Source: Acetobacter sp. (GTDB lineage: Bacteria > Pseudomonadota > Alphaproteobacteria > Acetobacterales > Acetobacteraceae). Taken from it: a DNA stretch of 64,000 nt. The notes under the pieces are model-generated. The model worked only from the letters and a program-made list of their open reading frames with translations, made no database searches and was not told the origin of the DNA. Of the stretch, positions 31,896 to 41,170 are shown in pieces. How positions within the stretch are numbered: the stretch's first letter is position 1; each line of letters begins with the position of its first letter. The position numbers were made by a program, and so were the translations under genes. The stretch is taken from the NCBI GenBank assembly GCA_017413025.1, contig JAFPVE010000001.1, positions 1 to 64,000 of the forward strand. The letters run 5' to 3'.

Positions 31896-32264
31896 ATGAT
31901 CCATCCCGAGACCAACCTTGACGTTGCAGATAATTCTGGAGCACGTCGGGTGCAGTGCATCAAGGTGCTGGGCGGTTCCAAAAGGAAATCTGCTTCGGTC
32001 GGCGACGTGATTGTCGTGTCCGTTAAAGATGCTATTCCACGTGGAAAAGTAAAAAAAGGTGATGTCCATCAGGCTGTTATTGTAAGAACCTCTTATCCTG
32101 TTCGTAGACCTGATGGAAGTGCTATTCGTTTTGATCGGAATGCAGCAGTTCTTATTAACAAACAACAGGAACCTATTGGAACACGTATTTTTGGGCCTGT
32201 TGTGCGTGAGCTGCGTGCCAAGAAATTTATGAAGATTATTTCTTTAGCGCCGGAGGTGCTCTAA
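31896..32264 (+). CDS. rplN: 50S ribosomal protein L14
   Basis: A 122-residue interface protein that contacts 16S rRNA. It shows [40 protein letters not shown] and [19 protein letters not shown]. Its stop shares one base with the rplX start (TAATG). Confidence 0.97.
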   Translation: MIHPETNLDVADNSGARRVQCIKVLGGSKRKSASVGDVIVVSVKDAIPRGKVKKGDVHQAVIVRTSYPVRRPDGSAIRFDRNAAVLINKQQEPIGTRIFGPVVRELRAKKFMKIISLAPEVL

Positions 32265-32593
32265 TGGCTGCTCGTATCAGAAAAGGTGACACGGTTTTTG
32301 TTATCAGTGGTTCTTCTAAAGGTATTCAAGGGGAGGTTTTGGAAGTTCGTCCTAAAGAAATGCGTGCTGTTGTGCGTGGTGTTGCTATTGTAAAGCGCCA
32401 TTGTCGTGCGCGTCGTGTTGGTGATGAAAGTGGGATTATTCCGCGTGAGTCGTCGATACATCTTTCTAATCTAAAACTTGTGGATCCTGCTTCTAAGAAA
32501 CCTACTAGAATTTCTTTTAGGATTTTGGAAGAAAATGGTAAGAAAGTAAAGTTCCGTGTTGCTAAAGCGACAGGTGAAGTGATTCGGGGTTAG
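32264..32593 (+). CDS. rplX: 50S ribosomal protein L24
   Basis: A 109-residue assembly initiator of the 50S subunit. The KOW motif region reads [20 protein letters not shown], and later blocks are [19 protein letters not shown] and [18 protein letters not shown]. Translational coupling with rplN through TAATG. Confidence 0.96.
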   Translation: MAARIRKGDTVFVISGSSKGIQGEVLEVRPKEMRAVVRGVAIVKRHCRARRVGDESGIIPRESSIHLSNLKLVDPASKKPTRISFRILEENGKKVKFRVAKATGEVIRG

Positions 32594-32606
32594 GGAATTG
32601 GTATAA

Positions 32607-33179
32607 ATGATTACGCATCATAGTAAGGATCGTTTTCTTCCGCGTCTTCAGCAACGTTATGAGGACGATTTATGTCTTAAATTGAAAGAGCAGTTTGGTT
32701 ATACGAATAAAATGCAAGTGCCTAGACTTGAGAAAATTGTTTTAAACATGGGGGTTGGTGAGGCTGCTGCTGATCAGAAAAAGCTTGATTCCGCTTTTAC
32801 CGAAATGGCATTGATTGCAGGGCAAAAACCTGTTAAAACATTAGCGAAAAAGGCTATTGCAGGGTTTAAGATTCGCAAAGGCTTGCCGATTGGCTGTAAA
32901 GTAACTCTGCGTCGTGCTAGAATGTATGAGTTTCTGGATCGTTTGATAACGATTGCTATGCCTCGGATTCGTGATTTTAGAGGTTTATCAGGTTCAAAGG
33001 GTTTTGATGGTCGTGGTAACTTTGCTTTTGGTTTGAAAGAGCAAATTGTTTTTCCTGAAATTGATTATGATAAAGTAGACAATATTCGTGGGATGGATAT
33101 TATTTTCGTCACGACTGCAAAAACAAATAAGGAGGCTAAGGCGCTTCTGAAGGCGTTTGATCTTCCTTTTATAGGGTAG
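32607..33179 (+). CDS. rplE: 50S ribosomal protein L5
   Basis: A 190-residue protein that binds 5S rRNA and contacts the P-site t[62 protein letters not shown] and [20 protein letters not shown] match the family. The N-terminus ([20 protein letters not shown]) is about ten residues longer than the E. coli form. Confidence 0.96.
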   Translation: MITHHSKDRFLPRLQQRYEDDLCLKLKEQFGYTNKMQVPRLEKIVLNMGVGEAAADQKKLDSAFTEMALIAGQKPVKTLAKKAIAGFKIRKGLPIGCKVTLRRARMYEFLDRLITIAMPRIRDFRGLSGSKGFDGRGNFAFGLKEQIVFPEIDYDKVDNIRGMDIIFVTTAKTNKEAKALLKAFDLPFIG

Positions 33180-33248
33180 TGTTAGGTTAACACTGTAACA
33201 TTTTTTGGAAACCGTCGAGGTTTTTCGAAAGGTTCTGGAGGCATTTAT

Positions 33249-33554
33249 ATGGCTAAAGCGTCTGCTGTCTTGCGTAATGCAAAGCGTGCACGCATGGCGG
33301 TGCGAGATAAAGAAAAACGTGCTGCTTTGAAAAATATTGTAATGGATCGATCTTTGCCTATGGAAGAGCGATTTGCTGCTTCTTTAAAATTGGCGCAATT
33401 GCCACGTAATGGCTCACGTGTTCGTGTGCGGTTGCGTTGTAAGCTGACAGGTCGTTCTCGCGGCAATTATCGTAAATTTGAGTTATGCCGTGTTGTCTTC
33501 AGGGATTTGGCTTCTTCTGGTCAGATTCCAGGGGTGGTTAAAGCTAGCTGGTAA
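33249..33554 (+). CDS. rpsN: 30S ribosomal protein S14 (zinc-free form)
   Basis: At 101 residues this is the long form without the CxxC zinc sites. [20 protein letters not shown] and the C-terminal [11 protein letters not shown] are diagnostic. A 69-bp spacer separates it from rplE, wider than elsewhere in this operon. Confidence 0.96.
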   Translation: MAKASAVLRNAKRARMAVRDKEKRAALKNIVMDRSLPMEERFAASLKLAQLPRNGSRVRVRLRCKLTGRSRGNYRKFELCRVVFRDLASSGQIPGVVKASW

Positions 33555-33563
33555 GGATGTGGT

Positions 33564-33962
33564 ATGTCTCTTTCTGATCCATTAGGTGATATGATCACTC
33601 GTATTCGTAACGCGCAACGCGCGCGTCATGCTACTTGTGTCGCACCTGCTTCTAGACTGCGTGTTAATGTTCTCGATGTTTTGCAACGTGAAGGATATAT
33701 CCGTGGTTATAAATCTGAGGAAATACGTAAAGGGGTGTCTCAATTACGGATTGAGTTGAAATATATGGAGGGTGAACCTGTTATTCGGGAAATTCAGCGT
33801 GTTTCTCGTCCTGGTCGTCGGGTTTACTCGAAAATAAAAGAATTGCCACGTATTTGTGCAGGGTTAGGGATTTCTATTCTCTCTACGCCGCGTGGTGTGC
33901 TTTCGGATATAGAGGCTCGTGTTGCTAATGTTGGTGGCGAGATTCTCTGTCGCGTGTTTTAG
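33564..33962 (+). CDS. rpsH: 30S ribosomal protein S8
   Basis: A 132-residue protein binding the central domain of 16S rRNA. It starts [20 protein letters not shown] and carries the C-terminal core [21 protein letters not shown]. In E. coli S8 represses the spc operon; no binding site was verified here. Confidence 0.97.
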   Translation: MSLSDPLGDMITRIRNAQRARHATCVAPASRLRVNVLDVLQREGYIRGYKSEEIRKGVSQLRIELKYMEGEPVIREIQRVSRPGRRVYSKIKELPRICAGLGISILSTPRGVLSDIEARVANVGGEILCRVF

Positions 33963-33971
33963 GGGGCATAA

Positions 33972-34505
33972 ATGTCGCGTGTAGGTAAATATCCTGTTGA
34001 TGTGCCTGCGGGAGTTGTTGTTTCTGTTAAGGACGGCCTGTTCTTAGCTAAAGGTAAATTGGGAGAACTCTCATTGCCTATTTCTGCCTATGTTGATGTG
34101 GAAGTAAAGGAGGACAAAGTCGTTGTGCAGCCTGTTGGTACAACAAGTCAGGCGCGTATGATGTGGGGGACGACGCGTGCTCTTATTGCTTCTGCTCTGA
34201 AAGGCGTTTCGGAAGGTTTTTCTAAAACTCTTGAAATTACAGGTACAGGTTATCGTGCTGCTGTGCAAGGTACTAATTTGGTTTTGAATCTTGGTTTTTC
34301 CCACGATATTGTTTATCCAATTCCTAGTGGGATTAAAATTACAACGCCACGACCGACGGCTGTTGTTGTGGAGGGGATTGATAAACAGAGAGTTGGGCAA
34401 GTTGCTTTGGATATTCGAAATTATAGAAAACCTGAACCCTATAAGGGAAAGGGAGTGCGCTATGATACGGAAATTATCCGTCGTAAGGAAGGTAAGAAGA
34501 AATGA
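33972..34505 (+). CDS. rplF: 50S ribosomal protein L6
   Basis: A 177-residue protein with two related domains, placed near the sarcin-ricin loop. [40 protein letters not shown] and the C-terminal [19 protein letters not shown] are conserved. Its end overlaps rplR by four bases (ATGA). Confidence 0.97.
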   Translation: MSRVGKYPVDVPAGVVVSVKDGLFLAKGKLGELSLPISAYVDVEVKEDKVVVQPVGTTSQARMMWGTTRALIASALKGVSEGFSKTLEITGTGYRAAVQGTNLVLNLGFSHDIVYPIPSGIKITTPRPTAVVVEGIDKQRVGQVALDIRNYRKPEPYKGKGVRYDTEIIRRKEGKKK

Positions 34506-34861
34506 GAGTTCATGAACTTCGGAGCCGTCGTCGTGCGCGTCTTCGTTTTAGGCTCCGCCATCGGAGAAGTAATCGTCTTCGTCTTTCAGTGTTTCGTTCT
34601 GGTAAAAATATTTATGCACAGGTTATTGATGATGTACGGGGGCACACTGTTGTTTCAGCTTCTACGCTAGATAAAGAGTTGCGTGCCACTCTTAAGAGCG
34701 GGGCGACGCGAGAAGGGGCAATGGCTGTTGGGAAGTTAGTTGCCCAGCGTGCTATTGCAGCCGGGATTTCTTTGGTTGTTTTTGATAGAGGGGCATATCT
34801 TTATCACGGGCGTGTTAAGGCTTTGGCAGAAGCGGCGCGTGAAGGTGGTCTCTCTTTCTGA
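34502..34861 (+). CDS. rplR: 50S ribosomal protein L18
   Basis: A 119-residue 5S rRNA-binding protein. [39 protein letters not shown] and the end [20 protein letters not shown] are present. The N-terminus is very Arg-rich, as expected for rRNA contact. Confidence 0.96.
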   Translation: MRVHELRSRRRARLRFRLRHRRSNRLRLSVFRSGKNIYAQVIDDVRGHTVVSASTLDKELRATLKSGATREGAMAVGKLVAQRAIAAGISLVVFDRGAYLYHGRVKALAEAAREGGLSF

Positions 34862-34876
34862 AGAAAGGATTTAGAA

Positions 34877-35443
34877 ATGGCTCGAGAGCCAAAGGAAAAT
34901 AATAGACAGGGATCGCGCGATAGTGAAGGTGATGAACTGGTTGATAGACTTGTTGCGATCAATCGTGTTGCAAAAGTTGTTAAAGGTGGACGGCGTTTTT
35001 CTTTTGCTGCATTAGTTGTTGTTGGTGACCAAAAAGGACGTGTTGGTTATGGTGCTGGTAAAGCACGAGAGGTTCCAGAAGCAATTAGAAAGGCGACAGA
35101 TCGTGCGAGGCGGAGTATTGTTCGTGTTCCGATGAAAGGGGGGCGTACTTTACACCATGATGTCGTCGGGCGTTTTGGCGCTGGTAAAGTTGTTTTACGT
35201 TCAGCGGATGCGGGAACAGGAATTATTGCTGGTGGTCCGATGCGTGCTGTTTTCGAGAGTCTTGGTATCAATGATGTCGTTGCAAAATCTCTTGGAAGCC
35301 GTAACCCACATAATATGGTAAAAGCTACTTTTAACGCTTTAGCCCGCTGTACTGCACCACGGGTTATTGCTGCGCGTCGTGGCAAGAGAGTTGCGGAAAT
35401 TTTTGGTAAACGTGAGCAACTCGTAGGAGTTGCAGATGTCTGA
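34877..35443 (+). CDS. rpsE: 30S ribosomal protein S5
   Basis: A 188-residue protein important for decoding accuracy and mRNA unwinding. The dsRBD-like part reads [20 protein letters not shown]; later blocks are [19 protein letters not shown] and [20 protein letters not shown]. The stop overlaps the rpmD start. Confidence 0.97.
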   Translation: MAREPKENNRQGSRDSEGDELVDRLVAINRVAKVVKGGRRFSFAALVVVGDQKGRVGYGAGKAREVPEAIRKATDRARRSIVRVPMKGGRTLHHDVVGRFGAGKVVLRSADAGTGIIAGGPMRAVFESLGINDVVAKSLGSRNPHNMVKATFNALARCTAPRVIAARRGKRVAEIFGKREQLVGVADV

Positions 35444-35621
35444 GAAAAATAAACTGAAGGTGATTCAAGTCGCTTCTAGTCATGGACGTAAACCCGGTCA
35501 AAAAGAAACTTTGATAGGTCTTGGTCTTAATAAGATTGGTCGAGAAAGAGTTCTTGAAGATACGCCGGCTATACGTGGTATGGTGCGTAAGGTGGCTCAT
35601 CTGGTGAAGGTGGAAGATTGA
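35436..35621 (+). CDS. rpmD: 50S ribosomal protein L30
   Basis: ATG at 35436 overlaps rpsE by 8 bp and gives 61 residues; TTG at 35430 would add two. The short-form L30 signature is [20 protein letters not shown], followed by [14 protein letters not shown]. Confidence 0.94.
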   Translation: MSEKNKLKVIQVASSHGRKPGQKETLIGLGLNKIGRERVLEDTPAIRGMVRKVAHLVKVED

Positions 35622-35622
35622 A

Positions 35623-36114
35623 ATGAAACTCAATGAGCTTCGTGATAACGAAGGGGCACGCTATCGGAAAAAACGTCTTGGGCGTGGTATTGGATCTGGT
35701 AAAGGAAAAACGTCTGGTAAAGGCGTTAAGGGACAAAAAGCGCGCGAGGGTGTTTCTTTGAATGGTTTTGAGGGTGGGCAGTTGCCGATTTATCGGCGGC
35801 TTCCTAAACGTGGCTTTACGAATATTTTCCGTAAAGTATACGCGCCTGTAAATTTGGGTACTATTGAGCGTGCGATAGAAGAAGGCAAGATAAGAGAACT
35901 TTCTTCTGTAACAGAAGCGACTTTAAAAGAGGCAGGACTTGTGACTTCGGGTAAGCATGCGGGTGTTCGTATTCTTGCAAAAGGTGAGTTGACGAAAAAA
36001 GTGACTTTTGAAGTATCGGGTGTTTCTGCTGCGGCGCGTGCTATTATTGAAAAAGTAGGTGGTCGTGTTATCTTGCCAGAAGAGAAAACATTAGTTTCGG
36101 ATATTTCTAAATAG
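35623..36114 (+). CDS. rplO: 50S ribosomal protein L15
   Basis: A 163-residue late-assembly protein. The Gly/Lys-rich N-terminal extension that threads into 23S rRNA is evident ([20 protein letters not shown]), followed by [18 protein letters not shown]. The last ribosomal gene before secY. Confidence 0.97.
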   Translation: MKLNELRDNEGARYRKKRLGRGIGSGKGKTSGKGVKGQKAREGVSLNGFEGGQLPIYRRLPKRGFTNIFRKVYAPVNLGTIERAIEEGKIRELSSVTEATLKEAGLVTSGKHAGVRILAKGELTKKVTFEVSGVSAAARAIIEKVGGRVILPEEKTLVSDISK

Positions 36115-36226
36115 ATGTTTCTTAAAGATAGGTTTTGTTTAGGAAAATGTGTTTTCAGATATTTTGCAAGAGTTTGTTGCTGCTGTAATGCTGGGTAGTG
36201 GTGCTATCTATATGAAGGGATAAGGT

Positions 36227-37567
36227 ATGACTTCAGCAGTGGAGCGACTGACTGCCAATTTTAGTATGGGAGCGTTTGTAAAGGCAGTAGAACTCAGAAA
36301 GAGAATCTGGTTTACATTAGGTGCCTTGGTCATTTATCGGATTGGCACTTATATCCCTGTGCCTGGTGTTGATGCAGCTGTTATAGGGCAGTTGCTTGCC
36401 CAGCATCGAGACGGTATTCTCGGTCTGTTTAATATGTTTACAGGTGGTGCTTTAGGGCGTATGACAATTTTTGCGCTCAACATCATGCCTTATATCTCTG
36501 CATCGATTATTGTTCAGCTTATGTCTACGGCTTTGCCTTCTCTTGAGGTATTAAAAAAAGAAGGAGAGCGAGGGCGTACAAAACTGAATCAATATACACG
36601 CTACTTAACGTTATTTATTGCTGTTTTTCAGGCATATGGTGTTGCCTTAAGCTTAGAGAATATGCAAAATGGTGCTGCCGTGGTTAATCCAGGGGTATTA
36701 TTTCTTATCACGTGCGTGACGAGTCTCGTTGGTGGTACCATGTTTTTAATGTGGGTTGGTGAACAGATTACATCACGAGGTGTTGGGAATGGTATATCGC
36801 TTATCATTTTTGCTGGTATTGTCGCGAATTTACCGCAGGCAACGGCGAGTCTTTTTCAACTTGGGTATACGGGTGCGTTATCTCCAGCTTTTGTGGTAGT
36901 TTTTCTTTGTTTGGCTGCGGTGACCGTTGCTTTTATTGTCTTTATGGAGCAAGCCTATAGGCGTGTCATCATTCAATATCCAAAACGGCAAATGCTTGGG
37001 GAGGATACAACTTATATGCCGTTAAAGGTTAATGTATCGGGTGTTATTCCTCCAATTTTTGCCTCTTCTATTTTGCTGATTCCGGCAACTTTAATTGGTT
37101 TAATGAATGAAAAATCGATTCCAAATTGGCTTTCTCTCTTTGGACAGCAGTTTGGGCGTGGACATATTTTATATATGGCATTTTACGCATTGATGATCGT
37201 CTTTTTTTCGTATTTCTATGCAGCTGTTAGTTTTAATCCTGTAGAGACAGCAGATAATTTGCGTAAGCATGGAGGGTTTATCCCAACAATTCGACCAGGA
37301 ACGGCGACGGTAGCTTATTTTGATAAGGTATTAACTCGTTTAACAGCTATTGCGGCAGTTTATTTGGTAGTGGTTTGTCTTTTGCCGCAGATATTAGTGA
37401 CTCATTATAATATTCCGTTTTATTTTGGTGGAACGAGTTTGATTATTATTGTTTCTGTCACGATTGATACGGTGAGTCAGATACAATCGCATTTGGTGGC
37501 TTATCAGTATCAAGGCTTGATGCGAAAAAGGCGTGGTGATAAAAGGCAAAGGATTATAAGGAGATGA
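36227..37567 (+). CDS. secY: SecY protein translocase channel
   Basis: The 446-residue pore subunit of the SecYEG complex in the inner membrane, with ten expected helices. IPVPGVDAAVIGQ, the second-helix GRMTIFALNIMPYISASIIV and the cytosolic KRRGDKRQRIIRR tail match the family. It is preceded by a 112-bp spacer and overlaps adk by four bases. Its partner secE is not in this window. Confidence 0.97.
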   Translation: MTSAVERLTANFSMGAFVKAVELRKRIWFTLGALVIYRIGTYIPVPGVDAAVIGQLLAQHRDGILGLFNMFTGGALGRMTIFALNIMPYISASIIVQLMSTALPSLEVLKKEGERGRTKLNQYTRYLTLFIAVFQAYGVALSLENMQNGAAVVNPGVLFLITCVTSLVGGTMFLMWVGEQITSRGVGNGISLIIFAGIVANLPQATASLFQLGYTGALSPAFVVVFLCLAAVTVAFIVFMEQAYRRVIIQYPKRQMLGEDTTYMPLKVNVSGVIPPIFASSILLIPATLIGLMNEKSIPNWLSLFGQQFGRGHILYMAFYALMIVFFSYFYAAVSFNPVETADNLRKHGGFIPTIRPGTATVAYFDKVLTRLTAIAAVYLVVVCLLPQILVTHYNIPFYFGGTSLIIIVSVTIDTVSQIQSHLVAYQYQGLMRKRRGDKRQRIIRR

Positions 37568-38214
37568 ATATTATTTTTCTTGGTCCTCCCGGGGCAGGAA
37601 AGGGGACACAATCTCGATTCCTTGAAAAAAGATACGGGGTTATTCAGATCTCAACAGGTGATATGTTGCGTTCTGAAGTTGCGCGTGACTCTGATATCGG
37701 GAAACAGGTAAAAGCTCTTATGGATTCGGGAAAGCTTGTTTCCGATCATTTGATTATTGCTATGATTAAGAATCGGATTGCTCAAAAGGATTGTCAAAAC
37801 GGCTTTATTCTAGATGGTTTTCCTAGGACTGAGGCACAGGCTGAAGCCTTAGACCAACTTCTCGTTTCTGAAGGGAAAAAGATTGATGCGGTTTTGTTTT
37901 TGAATGTTGATGAAGATATTTTGGCCGATCGTGTTTCTGGTCGTTTTACGTGTGCTGTTTGTGGGAAAATCTATAATGATATTTCTAATCCACCTCGTGT
38001 AAAAGGGGTTTGTGATGCTTGCGGCAGTCACGAATTTCAGCGTCGTGCTGATGATAAGCGGGAGACTGTTGTTGAACGTTTAAAAGAATATCATCGTTCT
38101 ACAGCACCGATTTTGTCTTTTTATAAAAAGAAAGGGTGCTTGTATACGGTGAATGGTATGTTGCCTGAGGCTGATGTTACGGCTGAAATAGAGGCTTTTC
38201 TTAAAATAAAGTGA
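37564..38214 (+). CDS. adk: Adenylate kinase with a four-Cys zinc lid
   Basis: The 216-residue enzyme interconverts ATP, AMP and ADP. The P-loop GPPGAGKGT lies at 7-15, STGDMLR at 30-36 and DGFPRT at 84-89. The long lid carries Cys130, Cys133, Cys150 and Cys153, a complete zinc site as in many non-enteric enzymes. It is coupled to secY through ATGA, the usual arrangement. Confidence 0.97.
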   Translation: MNIIFLGPPGAGKGTQSRFLEKRYGVIQISTGDMLRSEVARDSDIGKQVKALMDSGKLVSDHLIIAMIKNRIAQKDCQNGFILDGFPRTEAQAEALDQLLVSEGKKIDAVLFLNVDEDILADRVSGRFTCAVCGKIYNDISNPPRVKGVCDACGSHEFQRRADDKRETVVERLKEYHRSTAPILSFYKKKGCLYTVNGMLPEADVTAEIEAFLKIK

Positions 38215-38242
38215 GATTTTATAAGAAAAGGTTTGTTATTTC

Positions 38243-38270
38243 TTGACTTAAACAGTTTTAGGTATTAAAT
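38243..38270 (+). promoter_or_regulatory. Internal promoter before rpsM
   Basis: TTGACT (38243-38248) and TTAAAT (38265-38270) are 16 bp apart. It lies in the 136-bp gap between adk and rpsM and would start a separate alpha-operon transcript. Confidence 0.5.
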
Positions 38271-38314
38271 GGGAGTCTGGGTTTATGTGTAATATGTGGA
38301 TAGAAGATTTGTTC

Positions 38315-38330
38315 TTCGCCATGTGGCGAA
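38315..38330 (+). promoter_or_regulatory. Hairpin in the rpsM leader
   Basis: TTCGCC and GGCGAA pair over six bases around the loop ATGT, 20 bp before the rpsM start. In E. coli S4 represses this operon through a leader structure, but rpsD is not part of this cluster, so the role here is open. Confidence 0.45.
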
Positions 38331-38350
38331 TGAGATTAGGAGTGTAAAGC

Positions 38351-38728
38351 GTGGCTCGTATTGCTGGCGTGAATATCCCGACAAACAAGCGTATTGTTAT
38401 CGGGCTTCGGTCTATTTATGGAATTGGTGCAACACGCGCTGCTAAAATCTGTGGGCTTGCAGGTGTTTCGGAGTCAAAGCGTGTTCATGAACTGACAGAG
38501 GATGAGATTCAAAAAATACGTGAAGTTATTGATAGTGACTATCGTGTTGAGGGTGATTTACGCCGTGAAGTTGCTATGAATATTAAACGGTTAATGGATC
38601 TTGGTTGTTATCGTGGTTTGCGTCATCGACGTGGTTTGCCGGTGCGTGGTCAGCGGACTCATACGAATGCGCGTACCCGTAAAGGTAAAGCTGTGGCGAT
38701 TGCTGGTAAAAAGAAAGTAACACGTTAA
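38351..38728 (+). CDS. rpsM: 30S ribosomal protein S13
   Basis: A 125-residue protein of the 30S head that contacts P-site tRNA. The start is GTG at 38351 after AGGAG ([20 protein letters not shown]). The C-terminal [19 protein letters not shown] is conserved. Confidence 0.97.
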   Translation: MARIAGVNIPTNKRIVIGLRSIYGIGATRAAKICGLAGVSESKRVHELTEDEIQKIREVIDSDYRVEGDLRREVAMNIKRLMDLGCYRGLRHRRGLPVRGQRTHTNARTRKGKAVAIAGKKKVTR

Positions 38729-38777
38729 TAAATTTGCGTGTGCCCAGCCTTTGTAATTTGTAAGAGGTAGAAAAGTT

Positions 38778-39170
38778 ATGTCAAAAGTTGTAGCCCAGCG
38801 TGTTTCCAGGAAAGAGCGTAAAAATATTGTTTCTGGCGTGGCGCATGTGCTTTCTACATTTAATAACACAATGATTACTATTTCAGATGTTCATGGAAAT
38901 ACGGTTTCATGGTCATCTGCTGGAACGCAGGGGTTTAAAGGATCACGGAAGTCGACACCATATGCTGCTCAAGTTGCGGCTGAGGATGCAGGGCGTAAAG
39001 CACGTGAGCATGGTATGCAAACGCTTGAAGTAGAAGTTTCTGGTCCGGGTTCTGGTCGTGAAAGTGCTTTACGTGCCCTTCAGGCAATGGGATTTTCAAT
39101 TACTTCTATTCGTGATACGACGCCTATTCCGCATAATGGTTGTCGTCCACGCAAACGCCGACGTGTCTAA
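38778..39170 (+). CDS. rpsK: 30S ribosomal protein S11
   Basis: A 130-residue platform protein. [40 protein letters not shown] and the end [16 protein letters not shown] are family hallmarks. Confidence 0.97.
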   Translation: MSKVVAQRVSRKERKNIVSGVAHVLSTFNNTMITISDVHGNTVSWSSAGTQGFKGSRKSTPYAAQVAAEDAGRKAREHGMQTLEVEVSGPGSGRESALRALQAMGFSITSIRDTTPIPHNGCRPRKRRRV

Positions 39171-39271
39171 ATTGAAGGTTTTCTTCGTTTAAGGTATTTG
39201 TGAAGCGTTTTGTTTTACTTTTTTAGAGTCAATGCTGCTTCGTAGCGGTTTTTTTATTGGAAGTTGGTCCG

Positions 39272-40291
39272 TTGGTTTTTCAGAAAAATTGGCAATCTTT
39301 GATTAAACCGGAAAAACTTGACGTTGTTCCTGGTTCTGATTTGTCGTATAGTGCAACAGTTATAGCAGAACCTCTTGAGCGTGGTTTTGGTATGACTTTG
39401 GGAAATGCTTTACGGCGTGTGTTATTATCGTCTATTCAAGGAGCTGCTGTTACAGCGATTCAGATTGATGGCGTCTTGCATGAGTTTTCATCTGTTGCAG
39501 GTATGCGGGAAGACGTTACTGACATTGTTTTGAATGTTAAGCAGCTCGCCTTACGGATGCATGCTGAGGGACCAAAGCGGATGTCGTTGGTGGCCAAAGG
39601 TCCTGGTGAGGTACGTGCTAGTCAGATTCAAACGGGGCATAATATAGAAATTATTAACCCTGATTTTGTTCTCTGCACACTTGATGAAGGTGCTCAGCTG
39701 AGTATGGAGTTCATCGTTAATTTGGGTAAAGGTTATGTTCCTGCCTCAATGAATCGTCAAGAAAATGCACCACTTGGTTTGATACCGGTTGATGCGATTT
39801 ATACGCCTGTAAAGCGCGTTTCTTATAAGGTTGAGCCAACACGTGTTGGGAATGTGACCGACTATGATAAATTATTGTTAACGGTTGAGACCAATGGGGT
39901 TGTAACGCCAGAAGATGCTATTGCTTTGGCAGCACATATTTTGCAAGATCAGTTTCGTTTGTTTATTAATTTTGATGAGCCAGAAGTCATTCAGGCGAGC
40001 AAAGTTGAAGATGATTTACCCTTTAATCGTAATTTATTGTGTCGGATAGATGAGCTCGAGTTGTCTGTACGAAGTGCGAACTGCCTTAAGAATGATAATA
40101 TTGTTTATATTGGAGATTTAGTCCAGAAAAGTGAGCAGGAAATGCTACGCACACCGAATTTTGGTCGTAAATCTCTTAACGAGATTAAGGAAGTTTTAAG
40201 TACAATGGGCTTATCTTTGGGGATGAATATCCCAGCTTGGCCTCCTGAAAATATTGAGGATTTGCTTAAGCGGCTTGATAAGTCATTTTAA
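39272..40291 (+). CDS. rpoA: RNA polymerase alpha subunit
   Basis: Start taken as TTG at 39272 because GGAAG lies 8 bp before it and [16 protein letters not shown] matches the conserved family start; TTG at 39257 would add five unconserved residues. The 339-residue protein has the assembly domain ([20 protein letters not shown]) and, after a linker near 235, the C-terminal domain that contacts promoter DNA and activators ([32 protein letters not shown]). A TTG start is unusual for such a highly expressed gene. Confidence 0.96.
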   Translation: MVFQKNWQSLIKPEKLDVVPGSDLSYSATVIAEPLERGFGMTLGNALRRVLLSSIQGAAVTAIQIDGVLHEFSSVAGMREDVTDIVLNVKQLALRMHAEGPKRMSLVAKGPGEVRASQIQTGHNIEIINPDFVLCTLDEGAQLSMEFIVNLGKGYVPASMNRQENAPLGLIPVDAIYTPVKRVSYKVEPTRVGNVTDYDKLLLTVETNGVVTPEDAIALAAHILQDQFRLFINFDEPEVIQASKVEDDLPFNRNLLCRIDELELSVRSANCLKNDNIVYIGDLVQKSEQEMLRTPNFGRKSLNEIKEVLSTMGLSLGMNIPAWPPENIEDLLKRLDKSF

Positions 40292-40319
40292 TTAATTTGT
40301 TTTATTAAGGAGTTGTTTT

Positions 40320-40748
40320 ATGCGACATCGGATCGCGGGCAGAAAACTAGGTGTTTCTTCTTCACATCGTAAGGCTATGTTTCGGAACATGGCGGTTGCA
40401 TTGATTAAACACGAGCAGATTACAACAACTTTGCCAAAAGCAAAGGAATTGCGTCCTGTTGTTGAAAAACTGATTACACTTGCTAAACGGGGTGATTTAC
40501 ATGCACGCCGTCAAGCTTATGCTTCATTACGTGATGATACTATTCTGCATAAATTGTTTTCAACGGTTGCAGAGCGTTATAAAACTCGTCATGGTGGCTA
40601 TACGCGTGTTTTACGTGCAGGGGTACGTTATGGTGATGCGGCTTCTATGGCGGTTATTGAACTTGTTGACCGTGATGTGCTGGCTAAAGGGCAAGATAGC
40701 GGACCTTCTCAGAAAAAAGAAGAAATACCTCAAGAACTCGTGGCGTAG
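40320..40748 (+). CDS. rplQ: 50S ribosomal protein L17
   Basis: A 142-residue protein with [20 protein letters not shown] and [20 protein letters not shown]. The C-terminal 20 residues ([19 protein letters not shown]) extend beyond the conserved core, as in many alphaproteobacteria. Last gene of the ribosomal cluster. Confidence 0.97.
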   Translation: MRHRIAGRKLGVSSSHRKAMFRNMAVALIKHEQITTTLPKAKELRPVVEKLITLAKRGDLHARRQAYASLRDDTILHKLFSTVAERYKTRHGGYTRVLRAGVRYGDAASMAVIELVDRDVLAKGQDSGPSQKKEEIPQELVA

Positions 40749-40804
40749 TTTTTTAGGTATATTGTGTTTCTGTTAAAACTTCCAGAGTGGTCGGGGGATC
40801 TGCT

Positions 40805-41038
40805 ATGAACAATAAACATGATGAAAACTATTGTTTAGAATCTGGTGTAGTGCGTTTGCAGGATGGCGCAGAGGTGTTTTTTGATAGAATAGGAAAGCAA
40901 GGATCTGTATCGCACAACAAATATTTTGCGTTTTTAGAGGCTGTTTTAGATGTGGTGATCGACCAACCTTTGTTGGCAATGGTGACTACGGTCTTGAGTG
41001 GTGTTGTTATAGGAACTTTTCTACGACGTCTTATGTAG
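40805..41038 (+). CDS. Small membrane protein after rplQ
   Basis: ATG at 40805 follows GGGGGA by 6 bp and gives 77 residues. The first 45 are polar, and a hydrophobic helix near the C-terminus (PLLAMVTTVLSGVVIGTFL) ends in RRLM. The layout resembles tail-anchored proteins of the ElaB/YqjD type that bind ribosomes at the membrane, which is an attractive idea given its place right after rplQ, but no sequence family is recognised. It is probably on the rplQ transcript. Confidence 0.65.
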   Translation: MNNKHDENYCLESGVVRLQDGAEVFFDRIGKQGSVSHNKYFAFLEAVLDVVIDQPLLAMVTTVLSGVVIGTFLRRLM

Positions 41039-41071
41039 TGCGTGACAAAGTTATTCTTTCTGATGATATTG

Positions 41072-41105
41072 AAAAAGCGTGTCCTGTGTTCTGGACACGC
41101 TTTTT
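41072..41105. terminator. Strong bidirectional terminator
   Basis: GCGTGTCC (41077-41084) pairs with GGACACGC (41093-41100), loop TGTGTTCT. The stem is flanked by five A on one side and five T on the other, so it works in both directions. It ends the ribosomal cluster on the plus strand and the efflux operon on the minus strand. Confidence 0.93.
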
Positions 41106-41170
41106 AGTTTAAATATTGACTAAACAGGAGCTTTGTGGTAAAAGCGATTAAAAAGTGTTTTGAAGTTCTT

